Assembly (NCBI GenBank): GCA_963210315.1 | Contig: OY723285.1 | Location: 1,426,001 to 1,490,000, forward strand | Origin: Rhynchopus euleeides | Lineage: Eukaryota > Euglenozoa > Diplonemea > Diplonemida > Diplonemidae | Length of the DNA: 64,000 nucleotides | Direction of reading: 5' to 3' | Shown here: in pieces, positions 32,111 through 42,800 of the stretch | Layout: each line of letters opens with the position of its first letter | Numbering within the stretch: the first letter of the stretch is position 1 | Made by a program: the position numbers and the translations under genes | Notes under the pieces: model-generated | What the model was told of the DNA's origin: nothing | What the model saw: the letters and a program-made list of their open reading frames with translations, nothing else | Database searches by the model: none

Positions 32111-33079
32111 TCAAAGGTCTGCACTGTGGAACACGGTCGGCGTGGAGTCGCCGATGGTGTCGGCGTTGGCATCCCCGCCATCACTGCCGTCTCCACCATC
32201 ATCTTCGGTGCCCTCATCCCCACCATCTTCTTCATCATCATCATCGTCCCCCATCAGCAGCTTCCACTTGCTGCCATCACTTGCCGTCGTGTCCATTGCT
32301 GAACCTTGCTTGGTCAGCAACGGACACTTGACGGAAATGATGCCGTCCTCATCACGCGCCTCTGCCTTGACCTGCAGATTGAGCAGGCACTCTGGCGGGA
32401 TGATGAGGACCGTGGAGTACTCGCCCTTCGGAAGATCATTAGTCTTCCGCAGGCGTGTCCACGAGAGCGTCACCTGGTGGCCGTTCTGGGAACAGCTGAG
32501 GAGCTGCGCAAACCCCACCTCCACTGCGAAGGCGTAGTACAGGTTGGCGCCCTCCTTCTTGCGAGCCCCCGAGAACTGGGGGTAGGCCACCTTGTTGGCC
32601 TTCGGTGGCCCGGTCTTCTGCTGGGTCTTCTGTGCCTGTTTCTTCTCCGCCTCGTACAGCTTCACCATAGCTGCAGCGGTACCGATAGGTGCCGCGGGGC
32701 AGGCGTCGGCCATCTCCTTGAGCCCTGTCGGGTGGTCCTTCCCGTTGCTCTTCCGGAGGCCCAACCCGACAAACTCGATGTCTGACCCGCTATTGACACG
32801 GGCAGCGTACATCGTGCGACCATCCTTCAGCGCGGTCGACTTGCTGATCACCCCACCCCCCAGCTTCTCATACTTTTTGTACAGGGCAAGACTGATGATG
32901 GGATCAGTCGACTTGATGGTAGTATCCGTCAGCTTGCCGAGAAGCTGCTTCAGGGTCATGTGGCTCAACCCATCAGCATCACGCTCGACAACGTACGTGT
33001 TGATCCAAGCACGTACAAACACCGTCATGTCCACAGCGCTGGCGAGGGCCTGTGCTGCAGTACGCTTTGCCGCTGGCAT
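32111..33079 (-). CDS. Hypothetical acidic-tailed protein of the TIR element
   Basis: An intact 322-residue ORF with an ATG at 33079-33077 and TGA at 32111-32113, wholly inside the ~3-kb TIR element and antisense to the cellular genes. Residues 1-270 look like a folded alpha/beta domain (for example LALYKKYEKLGGGVISKS, ANLYYAFAVEVGFAQLL). The last ~45 residues are almost purely Asp/Glu/Gly (MGDDDDDEEDGGDEGTEDD). No transposase DDE/DDD pattern, helicase or zinc motif is visible. Acidic C-terminal tails are known in single-stranded-DNA-binding proteins of phages and other replicons, so an element-encoded ssDNA-binding protein is a reasonable but unproven idea. Length and codon quality suggest the ORF is under selection. 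Confidence 0.7.
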   Translation of the reverse strand: MPAAKRTAAQALASAVDMTVFVRAWINTYVVERDADGLSHMTLKQLLGKLTDTTIKSTDPIISLALYKKYEKLGGGVISKSTALKDGRTMYAARVNSGSDIEFVGLGLRKSNGKDHPTGLKEMADACPAAPIGTAAAMVKLYEAEKKQAQKTQQKTGPPKANKVAYPQFSGARKKEGANLYYAFAVEVGFAQLLSCSQNGHQVTLSWTRLRKTNDLPKGEYSTVLIIPPECLLNLQVKAEARDEDGIISVKCPLLTKQGSAMDTTASDGSKWKLLMGDDDDDEEDGGDEGTEDDGGDGSDGGDANADTIGDSTPTVFHSADL

Positions 33080-33817
33080 TGATTGGTGTGGCTCGTCTGG
33101 GTGGCCTGGGTGGTGATGATGGTATCTTGGGGTATCTTGGCCTGGGTGGTGATGAGGGTACGGTATCTTGGAGACTGCCTTGTGGGTTGTGCAAGGGTTG
33201 GGGGCTGGGGCGAAAATTTGCCTGGCAGAAAAGTGATCACCTTCATGAAGTAGGTTGCTCTGTCAAACTGACACAGTTTGTCAGAGTCAAGATCCCTCGA
33301 ACAATGAAAATCCACGAGAACAGCCGTCGCACATGCACTTGAGGCCCCATCAAGTAGGAATTGTAAATGGAAAGTAATGGGGGGGTGGGTCTGTGCAGGG
33401 AAGATGGCTCGGCGTGAAAAATAACCTGATGCCATGCAAGGTACTCCCCTAGTTTTCAATGGAAATTGGCCCATATCAACAGGAAATGGCTGGAACACCC
33501 GTCGTTTCAGCAGGTTCACCCGTCGAGTCGACGGGTGCCACCCGTCGACTCGACGGGTGGGCCCGTCGAGTCGACGGGTGCCGCCTGTCGAGTTTTCACC
33601 CGTCGTCCCGACTAGTCGACCCCACCCGTCACTGCCCGACTAGTCCGTGGTGCACCTCCTCATCCCCTTTGCCCCCCAATGAGGTAGCCACCACCACCCG
33701 CTTGCCACCTCCCCACTCCCCACCACCACCCCCTCCCACCACACCCGCCAAACGGGTGGAGTGGGCGGGGGTGGTGTGGGGTGGGGTGGGGTGGGGGGTG
33801 GGTGGGTGAGGGTTGAT

Positions 33818-33819
<2 letters not shown>

Positions 33820-33848
<29 letters not shown>

Positions 33849-33892
33849 GCCCCTCTGCGCCCCCCCCCCCCTCTACCCGCTCCTCCTCTAAG
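33820..33892 (+). promoter_or_regulatory. Long polypyrimidine tract and AG before the channel gene
   Basis: A CT-dinucleotide and C-run tract (33820-33890) ends CTCCTCCTCTAAG, with AG at 33891-33892, 5 nt before the ATG at 33898. This is the expected layout of a spliced-leader acceptor. Confidence 0.6.
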
Positions 33893-33897
33893 CAACT

Positions 33898-36800
33898 ATG
33901 CAGCTCCCATTGCTGTCGGGGGCGCAGAGGCAGGTCGAGACGGAGTCGGGGTTCGAGGGGAGCCAGGGTTCAGGCGCGTTGAACCGAGCCTCCCCTGCTG
34001 GGGGTGGGGGCGTGAAGAGGTGTGCATCCGGTGTGCCGGGGAGCGACTATTACTCCGACTGCGATGACCCGCAGAACAGGGAGGGGTCGAAGACCGACGG
34101 GCGGAAGAGATTCCAGAGGAGCAGGGCATATTTCTGCATGTACCCCGATGGGTGGTTTAGATCTGCATGCATCGACCTGGCCTGCAACAGGATTTTTGAC
34201 TCCGCCATACTGTGCTGCATCATCGTCAACGCTGTCATGATATCTCTCGACGACCCTGTCACGGGTTTTGGGGACGACACCTTCCGCCTTGTCTCCGAGG
34301 TGATGGACGCGATTTTTCTGGGAATCTTCACCTTTGAAATGCTGGTGAAGCTCATCGCCATGGGCGGCTTCCTCCACCACACGGGATACTTCCGGGAAGC
34401 CTGGAACTGGCTGGACTTCGTCGTCGTCCTCTCGGGGCTTGCAGGGCTTGTCCTCACCGACACGCAGTCCTTCACAATCCTGCGGGTCGTCCGCATCTTC
34501 CGCCCCCTCCGCACCATCAGCCGGGTTAAGGGCATGCGGGACCTGGTGGACACCCTGGGTGCGTCCCTCCCCATTCTGTTCAACGTGCTGCTCCTCTCCC
34601 TCTTCCTCTTTTTTGTGTTCGGGCTCATCGGGGTGATCCTCTGGAGCAGGACACTCCACCAGCGCTGCTACGGCTTCTCCACGGAGCTGGGGAACTACAC
34701 CTACACCTCGGTGTGCGGGAAGGAGAGCAAGGTGGAGGAGTTCCACACAGACTGCCCGCCTGACTACAACTGCACATCGGGGGCGCCGAACCCATTTGAG
34801 TGGGCGAATTGGGATCATATCGGGTCGTCTCTGCTGATTGTGCTGCAGTGCCTCACCTTGGATGACTGGAATACGCATATGTATCAGATCCAGGCGGGGT
34901 GGAGCCCGTTTGCCGCGATCTACTTCATCTCCCTGACTCTCATCGGGGCGTACTTCGTGCTCAACCTGGTGCTGGCTGTTGTGACGGACAGCTTCACTCG
35001 GTTCGCCATCGAGGAGGACGACAGGGCGCTGGAGCCTGCCCGGAACGACATGCAGCACCACCTCTTGGCACAGCGGGAGATGAACACCCAGTCCTGCTCC
35101 CCCAGCCCGATGGGCAACCCGCCCCACCCGACGGCGGGCTTCTCCGATGCAGCGTCAGACCGGGTTCACAACAGCCTGCAGAACACCGCAAACGGTGTAG
35201 ATGTCACATACTTCTCGCCGCACAACACGCTCACAAGCGAGAGGGTCTGCGGGGAGATTACGGTGTCCTCTGCCGATGACCCTCCGGGGGGGCACCGGCG
35301 GCAGCAGCAGCAGCCAGACAGCCCCCACCATGCCGATGAATCCGAGCCTGACTTCGCATGGACCTGGAAGTACGGTGGGGCGGGTCTCAGAGGGGGTCTC
35401 CACGACAACCCGTTGCTTAGAGGCGCTGATGGCAGTGATGACAGTGGGACGGATGGTGAAATCCCGGATGGGACGCTGTTCGGTGCGGACCGATCTCGGA
35501 TCCGGTCGCATTCGTTGTATCTGTCGCAGGGGGAGCACATCGGGACAGCGCAGGGCGCGCAGATGCTGCTGAAGGACGAGCGGATCAACCGGGAGTGGAA
35601 GCGGTTCACCGGGGGCCTGGATAAGGCGGGGCGGGATGCGATTAAAAACATCAGGCGGATCGAGGGTGCCCGGGAGTGGACGGACATGGTGCGCGAGGTG
35701 TCGGAGGGGTGCGGCGGCCAGCATTCCCCGCGGGCGCAGCGGCGGCGTGTCGCTGGCACGGCGCGGAGAGGCGGAGGCCCTCCGGCGACCCCCACACGGC
35801 TGGCGAATCTCAAGCTGAAGATCGAGGCGATTGAGGCGTCTCCGGTGCTGGCGAAGCTCTCGCCTGAGGCGCGCAAGATGCTGATCGAATTCACCGACTC
35901 TGCATACGGCAGTGCCTGGGTGCCGTGCTCCGTCGCCCCCTCGCGCGGGCCGCTGCCGCCCCACTATGCGAACCTCACACTCCGCCTGCCGGCCAGCCCG
36001 ACAGACAGCAGCGCGGGTGTCGACAGAGGCACCACCTCCCCAGCGGTGCCATCCAGCATCCGGTCTGCCGGGGCAGGGTTTGGCGGGGTGCTGAAGGCGC
36101 CACGCACACCGCTGACTTCGTCGCTGAAGACGCCTACCTTCAAAAGTGTTGACGATGCCTCGCAGAACCTGGAGGACATCACGGTGTCGCGAATGGGGTC
36201 CGACCCCCTGCCCATCCTGCGGACCAGGTCCAACCTTGCGGCAGGGAAGGGGGGCGGTGCGGCGGGTGATGGGAGTGGCTCTGTTGTGGCTCCGAAGAAG
36301 ACGACGCTGTCGAGCGACCACCCCGAGGTGTTCCCCGAGAATGACGCGTGGAAGTTTCACTCGGAGAACAAGGTGTGGGTGATCCTGAGGAATTTTGGGA
36401 CGGATATCGTGCACAGCCACTACTTCAACAACACGCTGTCTGCCCTGATCGTGCTGAATGCGGTGGTGATGAGCGTGGAGCACTACCACATGAACCAGGG
36501 GCTTGTGGATGTGCTGGACCTCGCCAACATCATCTTCGTCGCAGTGTTCGCCTTCGAAACAGCCATCAAGATCTTCGTCCTCCCGGTGAAACAGTTTGTC
36601 GCCGACCGGTTCAACGTCCTGGATGCCCTCATTGTGGTGGTCTCCGTCTCCGAAATCCTCTTCCTCAACAGCTCCGCCGTCACCATATTCAGGGTCTTCC
36701 GCCTGGTCCGTGTCATACGTGTCATCAAACTCGCCAGGCGCTGGAAGATCCTCAAACACATCGTCAAGACAGTCGGGTCATCCCTCTCCTACATGGGGTA

Positions 36801-39800
36801 CCTCATCCTGCTGTTGGTGCTCTTCCTCTACGTCTTTGCCATCCTTGGCAGACAGCTGTTCGCCGGCAAGATCACACGCTGCTGCACATTAGAGCAGCAC
36901 GCACGCCAGATCTACAAATGCTACCCCGACAGCGACGAGACATACGCCTACGACACATGCTGGAATACTGCTTGGAAGCGCAGCCATTTCGACGACCTCT
37001 ACTGGGCAATGATTGCCGTCTTCCAGATCGTCACAGAGGACTACTGGTCTGCATTTATGTACAAGGCTATGAGCGATGTGGGATGGATTGCAACATTCTA
37101 CTTCATCATCGTGGTCCTCTTCGGGAGATACCTGCTGCTCAACCTATTCGTCGCCATCCTCCTCGTCGGGCTGGAGAGGGAACACCTCAGGCGGGACGAC
37201 GCCAGCTCTGCAGACGACGGCCAGCTCGACGCAATCGATGACATGCTGAACGACTCCTCTGATGAGGAGCCGGAATACCCACCGCAGCAGCAGTTCGACC
37301 GCCAGCAGGAGGAGCGGCGGCAGCAGAAGGCCTCCAAATCCGCCATGCGCACCCCCGGGATTGAGGCCATCGACTCCGGCGTGCCCTCACCCCACTCCGC
37401 GGCGGGAGGCCCCTTCGCGCTGTCCCCCACCTCGGGCGACGGCAGCCCCAGGCTGCGGCGGAAGCCGTCCTTCCCTCTGCTGGGCGCCCCCTCCGCACAC
37501 CTCTCCAGGGCTGGCAGCGACAGGCACATGCAGGGCCCACCGAGGGGCGCCATCACCAGCCCCATCGGGCCCATGCCCCCCTCCGTCGCGTCATCGGGCA
37601 ACAGCGCGCCCCAGGGGGACCACAACCCGCTCTCTCCCATGCGCCGCGGGCCTGGGTTGCTGCTGCAGAGCAGCGGTGTCGGCGGCGGCGCCGCAACAGC
37701 CGCTGCAGCGCCCCCCCTGGGATCCCCCCTGGTGCAGGTCGGGATGGTGTTCGCTGGGGGCGGCGACCCTCTGGGCAGCGTCACCACACCGCCGGACCCC
37801 GGCGCGATTCTCGACATCCCGCTCCCACCAGGCCTCTGCCGGAAGGCGGATGCCGGATCCACAGGTCAGGATGGCGCCTCCCTACCCCACCACCCCCCCG
37901 CAGGGTCCTTTGCCACGTCGGGCCTTGCGTCGTCTATAGATTGCGTTGGGGGTCCCGATCGAGGGTTGCTTCTCAGCAGTAATACGCATAGCACACAGCA
38001 GGGGCAGCCGCCTCATCTTGGTGCGTTGGGGAGTGGGCTGCTGGGGTCTCAGCAGGGGAGTTTTTACGACCCGCATTTTCAGACGGGGAGTACGGTGCAT
38101 ATCCACAGTGATTCTGCGAAGGAGCTGGATGGGTTTGCCTCCCCGAGGACTGCGAGTGTCATGAAGGGGAAGGAGGAGCTGAAGCGGAAGAAATCCTTCT
38201 CGAGGCACCGGAGCCAGAGCCTGTTCCGCGCGCTGAACAACGCAAATCTCGACCGGAACTCCGATTCGGATGAGGCGACGCAGAGGTCACGCGTGTCGGA
38301 TTCGGACGACTCTCTCCCCTTTGCCTCCCCCCGGGGGCGTGCTGGGTCGTTTTCCTCCGCTGCGCATGCCAAGAGGGAGAGGGGGTACTCCGTCGCAGAG
38401 TCGCAGAAGTCGATGTCTCCCCACGAAGACCCATCGCATTACGCAGGCATGGGGGGGTGCAGCTCCTCCAACGCCGGGGGGAACGGCGGGAGCAGCGGTT
38501 GCAACAACAACACCTCGAGCAGCGTGGCGGGGAACGGCAGGGACAGGGGCGGGCACCAGATGCGGGTCGGCAGCGGGGGGAGCAGGGGGGACGGGCATGG
38601 GGATGGCGGGTCGACCCCCCGGTTCGACTGTGCGTCGGAGGAGATATCCGCTGAGATCCCCATCAAGCACCCGCAGGCGCGGAAGAGGAGGCCCTCGAGG
38701 CACTACACCCCGCACGACAGGAAGGTCGATGGGAATGAAATCGGTTTCCGCCGTGACAGATTCGAGCTGACCGACTGGGAGGCTGTCGTGTTCAAGGCTG
38801 ACGGGACAGAGGAAGAGGTGCTCCTCGGGAACAGTTGGGGCCTGATCCCCCCGGAGAACCCTGTGAGGAAGTGGCTCTGGAGGGTGGTGCGAGGGGACCA
38901 CTTCGACTTTGAGAAGGTCATCGGGTGGCTGATTTTCCTCTCATGCGTGACGCTCGTCTTCAACGAGAAGCTTCTGGGGTCAACCGCGGCCACCTCGGTT
39001 CTGGAGGCGTTTGACATCGTCTTCACGCTGATTTTCCTCCTCGAGATCCTGATGCGCATTGCGGTCTACACCTTCTCCTCCCCAGCGGCTGGGCGCAGCG
39101 CCTACATCAGACGCGCAAAGTGGAACTGGCTGGACATGACCATCGTTGCGGTGGGAGTCTGCATGCTGCCCGTCCAGCTTTTCACCACAACCTCCGGGTT
39201 TGATGTGATGTACCGCGCCTCGCGTGCCATGCGAGCAGGAAGGCCGGTGCGTATCCTGGTCAGATCTCAGAATATGAAAATCGTCATCTCTGCCCTGGTG
39301 AGGACGATCCCTGCTGTCTTCAACGTGTTTGCCGTCGCCAGCGTGAGCTACTTTATGTTCGGGGTAGTTTCGGTCCAGCTCTTCAAAGGGAGCTTCATGG
39401 TCTGCAACGACGGGTCGAACTCCACCTACGAAGAGTGCTCTGGGGATACATACTTTGTTGCCCCTGTCGCCGCGCCGTTCACCGAATGGATCCCCGATGC
39501 GGTGGTAGAGGATGCTGTGGCCAACGCGACACTCCTCCTGATCCGCAGGAGGTGGGTCAACCTCTACGCCTTCTCCTTCAACAACATCGGGAGGTCGCTT
39601 CTCACTCTCCTGGAGTGCGCCATCCTCAACGGGTGGACAGAGGTGCTCTACGCTGTTGTCGACTGCACTAACCAGGAGGACGGGTTGATCAGCCGCGACA
39701 ACCAGCAGTACATGGGGCTGCTTGTCGTCATCTGGGTGTTCTTCGGCGGGCTTGGCATCATGAATGTGTTTGTCGGGTGTGTTGTTGATTACTTCAGCAG

Positions 39801-42800
39801 GCTGAAGACCACGCTGGACAGGTCTGTCCTCCTCACCAAAGGGCAGATGCAGGCGCTGCGGATTAAGAAGATCCTCGCCCATCAGGGTGCAAAACATAGG
39901 CTTGCCCCGCCCGACCCCCACCGAGCAAGCCGGATGAACAAATTCTGTTATAAAGTGGTGCACCACCCTCTGTTTGTCCACCCGATTATAGTCTCCATCG
40001 TACTGAACGTGTTGGTGATGACGACGATACACTACAACCAGAGCGAGGAGTGGGACCGCCTGCAGGATATCTCGAATATATTCTTCTCCGTGCTCTTCAC
40101 AATCGAGATGGTGCTGAAGCTTGGGGTTGGCGGGCGGAAGACCTACTTCGCAACAAAGTGGAACTGCGTCGACTTCGCCGTCGTCCTCACCTCATGGGTG
40201 GAGCTCCTGATAGCCGACCTCATCACAAACGGCAACGCCGCCTCCATCGTGCAGCTTCTCAGGCTGGGGAGGATATTCAGGCTGATCCGACACTTTAAAG
40301 GCCTCAAGAAGCTCCTCCTCACTCTCTACTACTCCATCCCAGCCCTTGTGAACGTCGGGTCGCTCCTCTTCCTCGTGTTCTTCATATATGGAGTGATGGG
40401 CACCGTCTTCTTCGAGAAGGTCCGGAAGGTTCCTCACAACGACACATTCCTCAACCAGTACTACAATTTCGACACGTTTCCGGTGTCGCTTCTGACGCTG
40501 TATAGGGTTGCGACGTTTGACAACTGGAGGACTGTGATGCAGGCGTGCAGGATACAGGCGCCTCTCTGCTCGGAGCATGACCCGGAGACGGGGGAGTCAA
40601 ACTGCGGCTCGACATCGAAAGTTCAGTTCCTCATGATATCATTCTTCTTCTCCATGTTTGTGGTGACGGTGGGCTTCGTGATGCTCAACCTGTTCATCGC
40701 TGTCGTGCTGGAGAACTTCCGGGAGAGCGTCCTCCTGCCTCCGCCACTGCAGACCAAGATGGACCTCGTCAAGATGTTCCGCGAGCACTGGGCTTACTAC
40801 GACCCCACCGCGCTGCAGGTCATCAAGGCTTACAACTTCATCCCTTTGATGCTCCAGCTGCCGCCACCCCTGGGGTTTGCGGAGTGCGTCACAGGGGATA
40901 TCCTGCCGTCGCTGCTGCATCTCGACTTCCCTGTCACGCGGGATCGTGATATCCTGTTCCCCGATGTGATCGATGCGATTGGGGAGACCGTTTTCAAGAT
41001 CAAGCTGGTGGACCGCGAGGCGGCGAAATCGCACCTCGTGAAGAAGGCGAGGGATGTCAAGAAGGACCGCGACCGTTACTCCCACGGCTACACCATCGGG
41101 GATTGGTACGCTGCGAATGTGATTCAATGTGCCTACCGCAGGTGGAGGGGGCCCGTCAACCACACCGGGCTGACCCGCCCCGACCTGCTCACCGGGGATG
41201 TGATGCACGACATCTACGAGAAGAGCTATCGAAAATTCCCACGGGGGGGCAACCCGCTTCCAAAGCCTGCGAGCCAGCAAGGGTCTCCCGCCTTCCGCCG
41301 GCAGAGGGGGAGATCCGTCGTGACGAACGACGGGGCGGCAGACGCAGGATTACCCAAAGGGCCTTCCTCGCGGAAGGGGAGGGGGCGGAAGGGCTCCATT
41401 ATCCCGAAGGTGTTGAAGCGCGCATCCATCGCCAACGCGTCGTTTTTCAAAAGCCAGGGCGGGCTCGGCTCCCAGCAGGGGAGCTGCGGGTCGCCCGACG
41501 AGGAGATCCGCCAGGCAAACGTCGACCGCTACCTCATCCTCTTTAAGCAGCACGCCCTCCGGACTGTCGACCGGCTCAAACTCGAAGGGGCTGTGCAGTA
41601 CTCCCCGCTCCACCCCGACGCGACACTCCCTGCCGCAGCAGGGAGGCGCATGTCTTTAGAGGCAGGCATAGACGCGTTTGAGGGACGCCCTCCGATCCCC
41701 TTGGTCAACCTGCCTGGGGCGTCATCCAGGCTGCAAAACCACGAGGCCCGGAAGAGCCTGCAGGCGGTGAAGGAGTTTGGGGATCGGCAAAGGAGTGTGG
41801 GAGATCTGTCGCGGATGCTGGATGAGACGGATGGGAGTGGGGGCACCATATCCAGCGTGGATTGGTCGGCATCTCCGGAGACGCACCGGAGGAGCAGCGC
41901 TGCGGCTGACCCGAGGGTTCCGACCCTCACGACGCCCTCCCCGAGGGCTGGGGAGGCGAGCCCTGCGCAGCAGCAGGCATCTCCTGTCCTCCTGTCGGAC
42001 CGGTGTATCCTCAGCGGGATTAACCACAGGAGTCTTTTGGGGGCAACCATCACATCCTGCGGCACGACCTTCTCCGGAACCTCGGATGTTTCAAACATGC
42101 AGGCGGGCAACCCGTCGTCATCCTCCTCCCCTATAAAACGCCGCATCCCAAGCGCAGACCTGGTTGCGCAGCCCGCCCCCCAGGTGCTGCTCGTCGGAAG
42201 CTCTCTGCGCGGCCCCCCCAACACCTCCGCCCCCCTGGGTTTTGCAGGGGATCCTATCCGCCGCTGCGTCGCCGAGGAGGAGCGCGCCCCAAGCCTGTCG
42301 AACACCGGCGGCTCCCACTCGCCACACCCCAGCGAGAACGACCTGAGGAGTTACCTCGATGAAGCGGAGAGGGGGGTCTCCGGGGCGAGCTTCGTCACGA
42401 CGATATACGACGCGACGCAGGGGGGTGGGAATGCGACTACTCCGGGGCTGATCCTCTCCCAGGGGCAGGCTGCGCCTGGGTCTGCGGCAGCCGCGGCGTC
42501 GCCTGGGGGGCGGCGCGCGGGGCAGATGTCGCGCATCGCGCGAGGCGGGAGCAACGGCAGCAACCACAAGGCGGGGATGAGGCGCCGGAGGAGCAGCCTC
42601 TCCAACCAATGCCTGGATGACACATACCTCTACGACACGGCGGATGCGCTGCTGCAGTCCCCCACGCACTCCCTCGCCGTGTCAAAATTTACAGACACCC
42701 TCGACGTGGATGCAGGCGAGGACGGCTTCCTCTCCCCGATGAGCATGACGCACTGCACGAAGCATCACGCCGCAACCCTCGGGACTGTGACAAGCACTGA

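Larger units (their letters stand above)
30634..33652. mobile_element. ~3.0-kb DNA element with ~280-bp terminal inverted repeats
   Basis: The left arm 30634-30907 and right arm 33356-33652 are inverted copies. Termini are CACCACGGACTAGTCG and CGACTAGTCCGTGGTG. Subterminal clusters of ACCCGTCGAGTCGACGGGT palindromes differ in number between arms; a long exact block (for example CAGGAAATGGCTGGAACACC) follows, ending at GGAATTGTAAATGG. No clean target duplication is seen. The interior carries minus-strand ORFs only: a 322-residue acidic-tailed protein, a 99-residue ORF and a Cys2-His2 zinc-finger region. No known transposase is recognised. Confidence 0.85.

Noticed and set aside
30634-33652. 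Polinton or adintovirus-like element
   Set aside because: Only 3 kb long, with no sign of a B-family polymerase, integrase or capsid-like ORF.
35155-36759. Long minus-strand frames under the channel gene
   Set aside because: Antisense shadows. The + strand frame has clear conserved transmembrane repeats.
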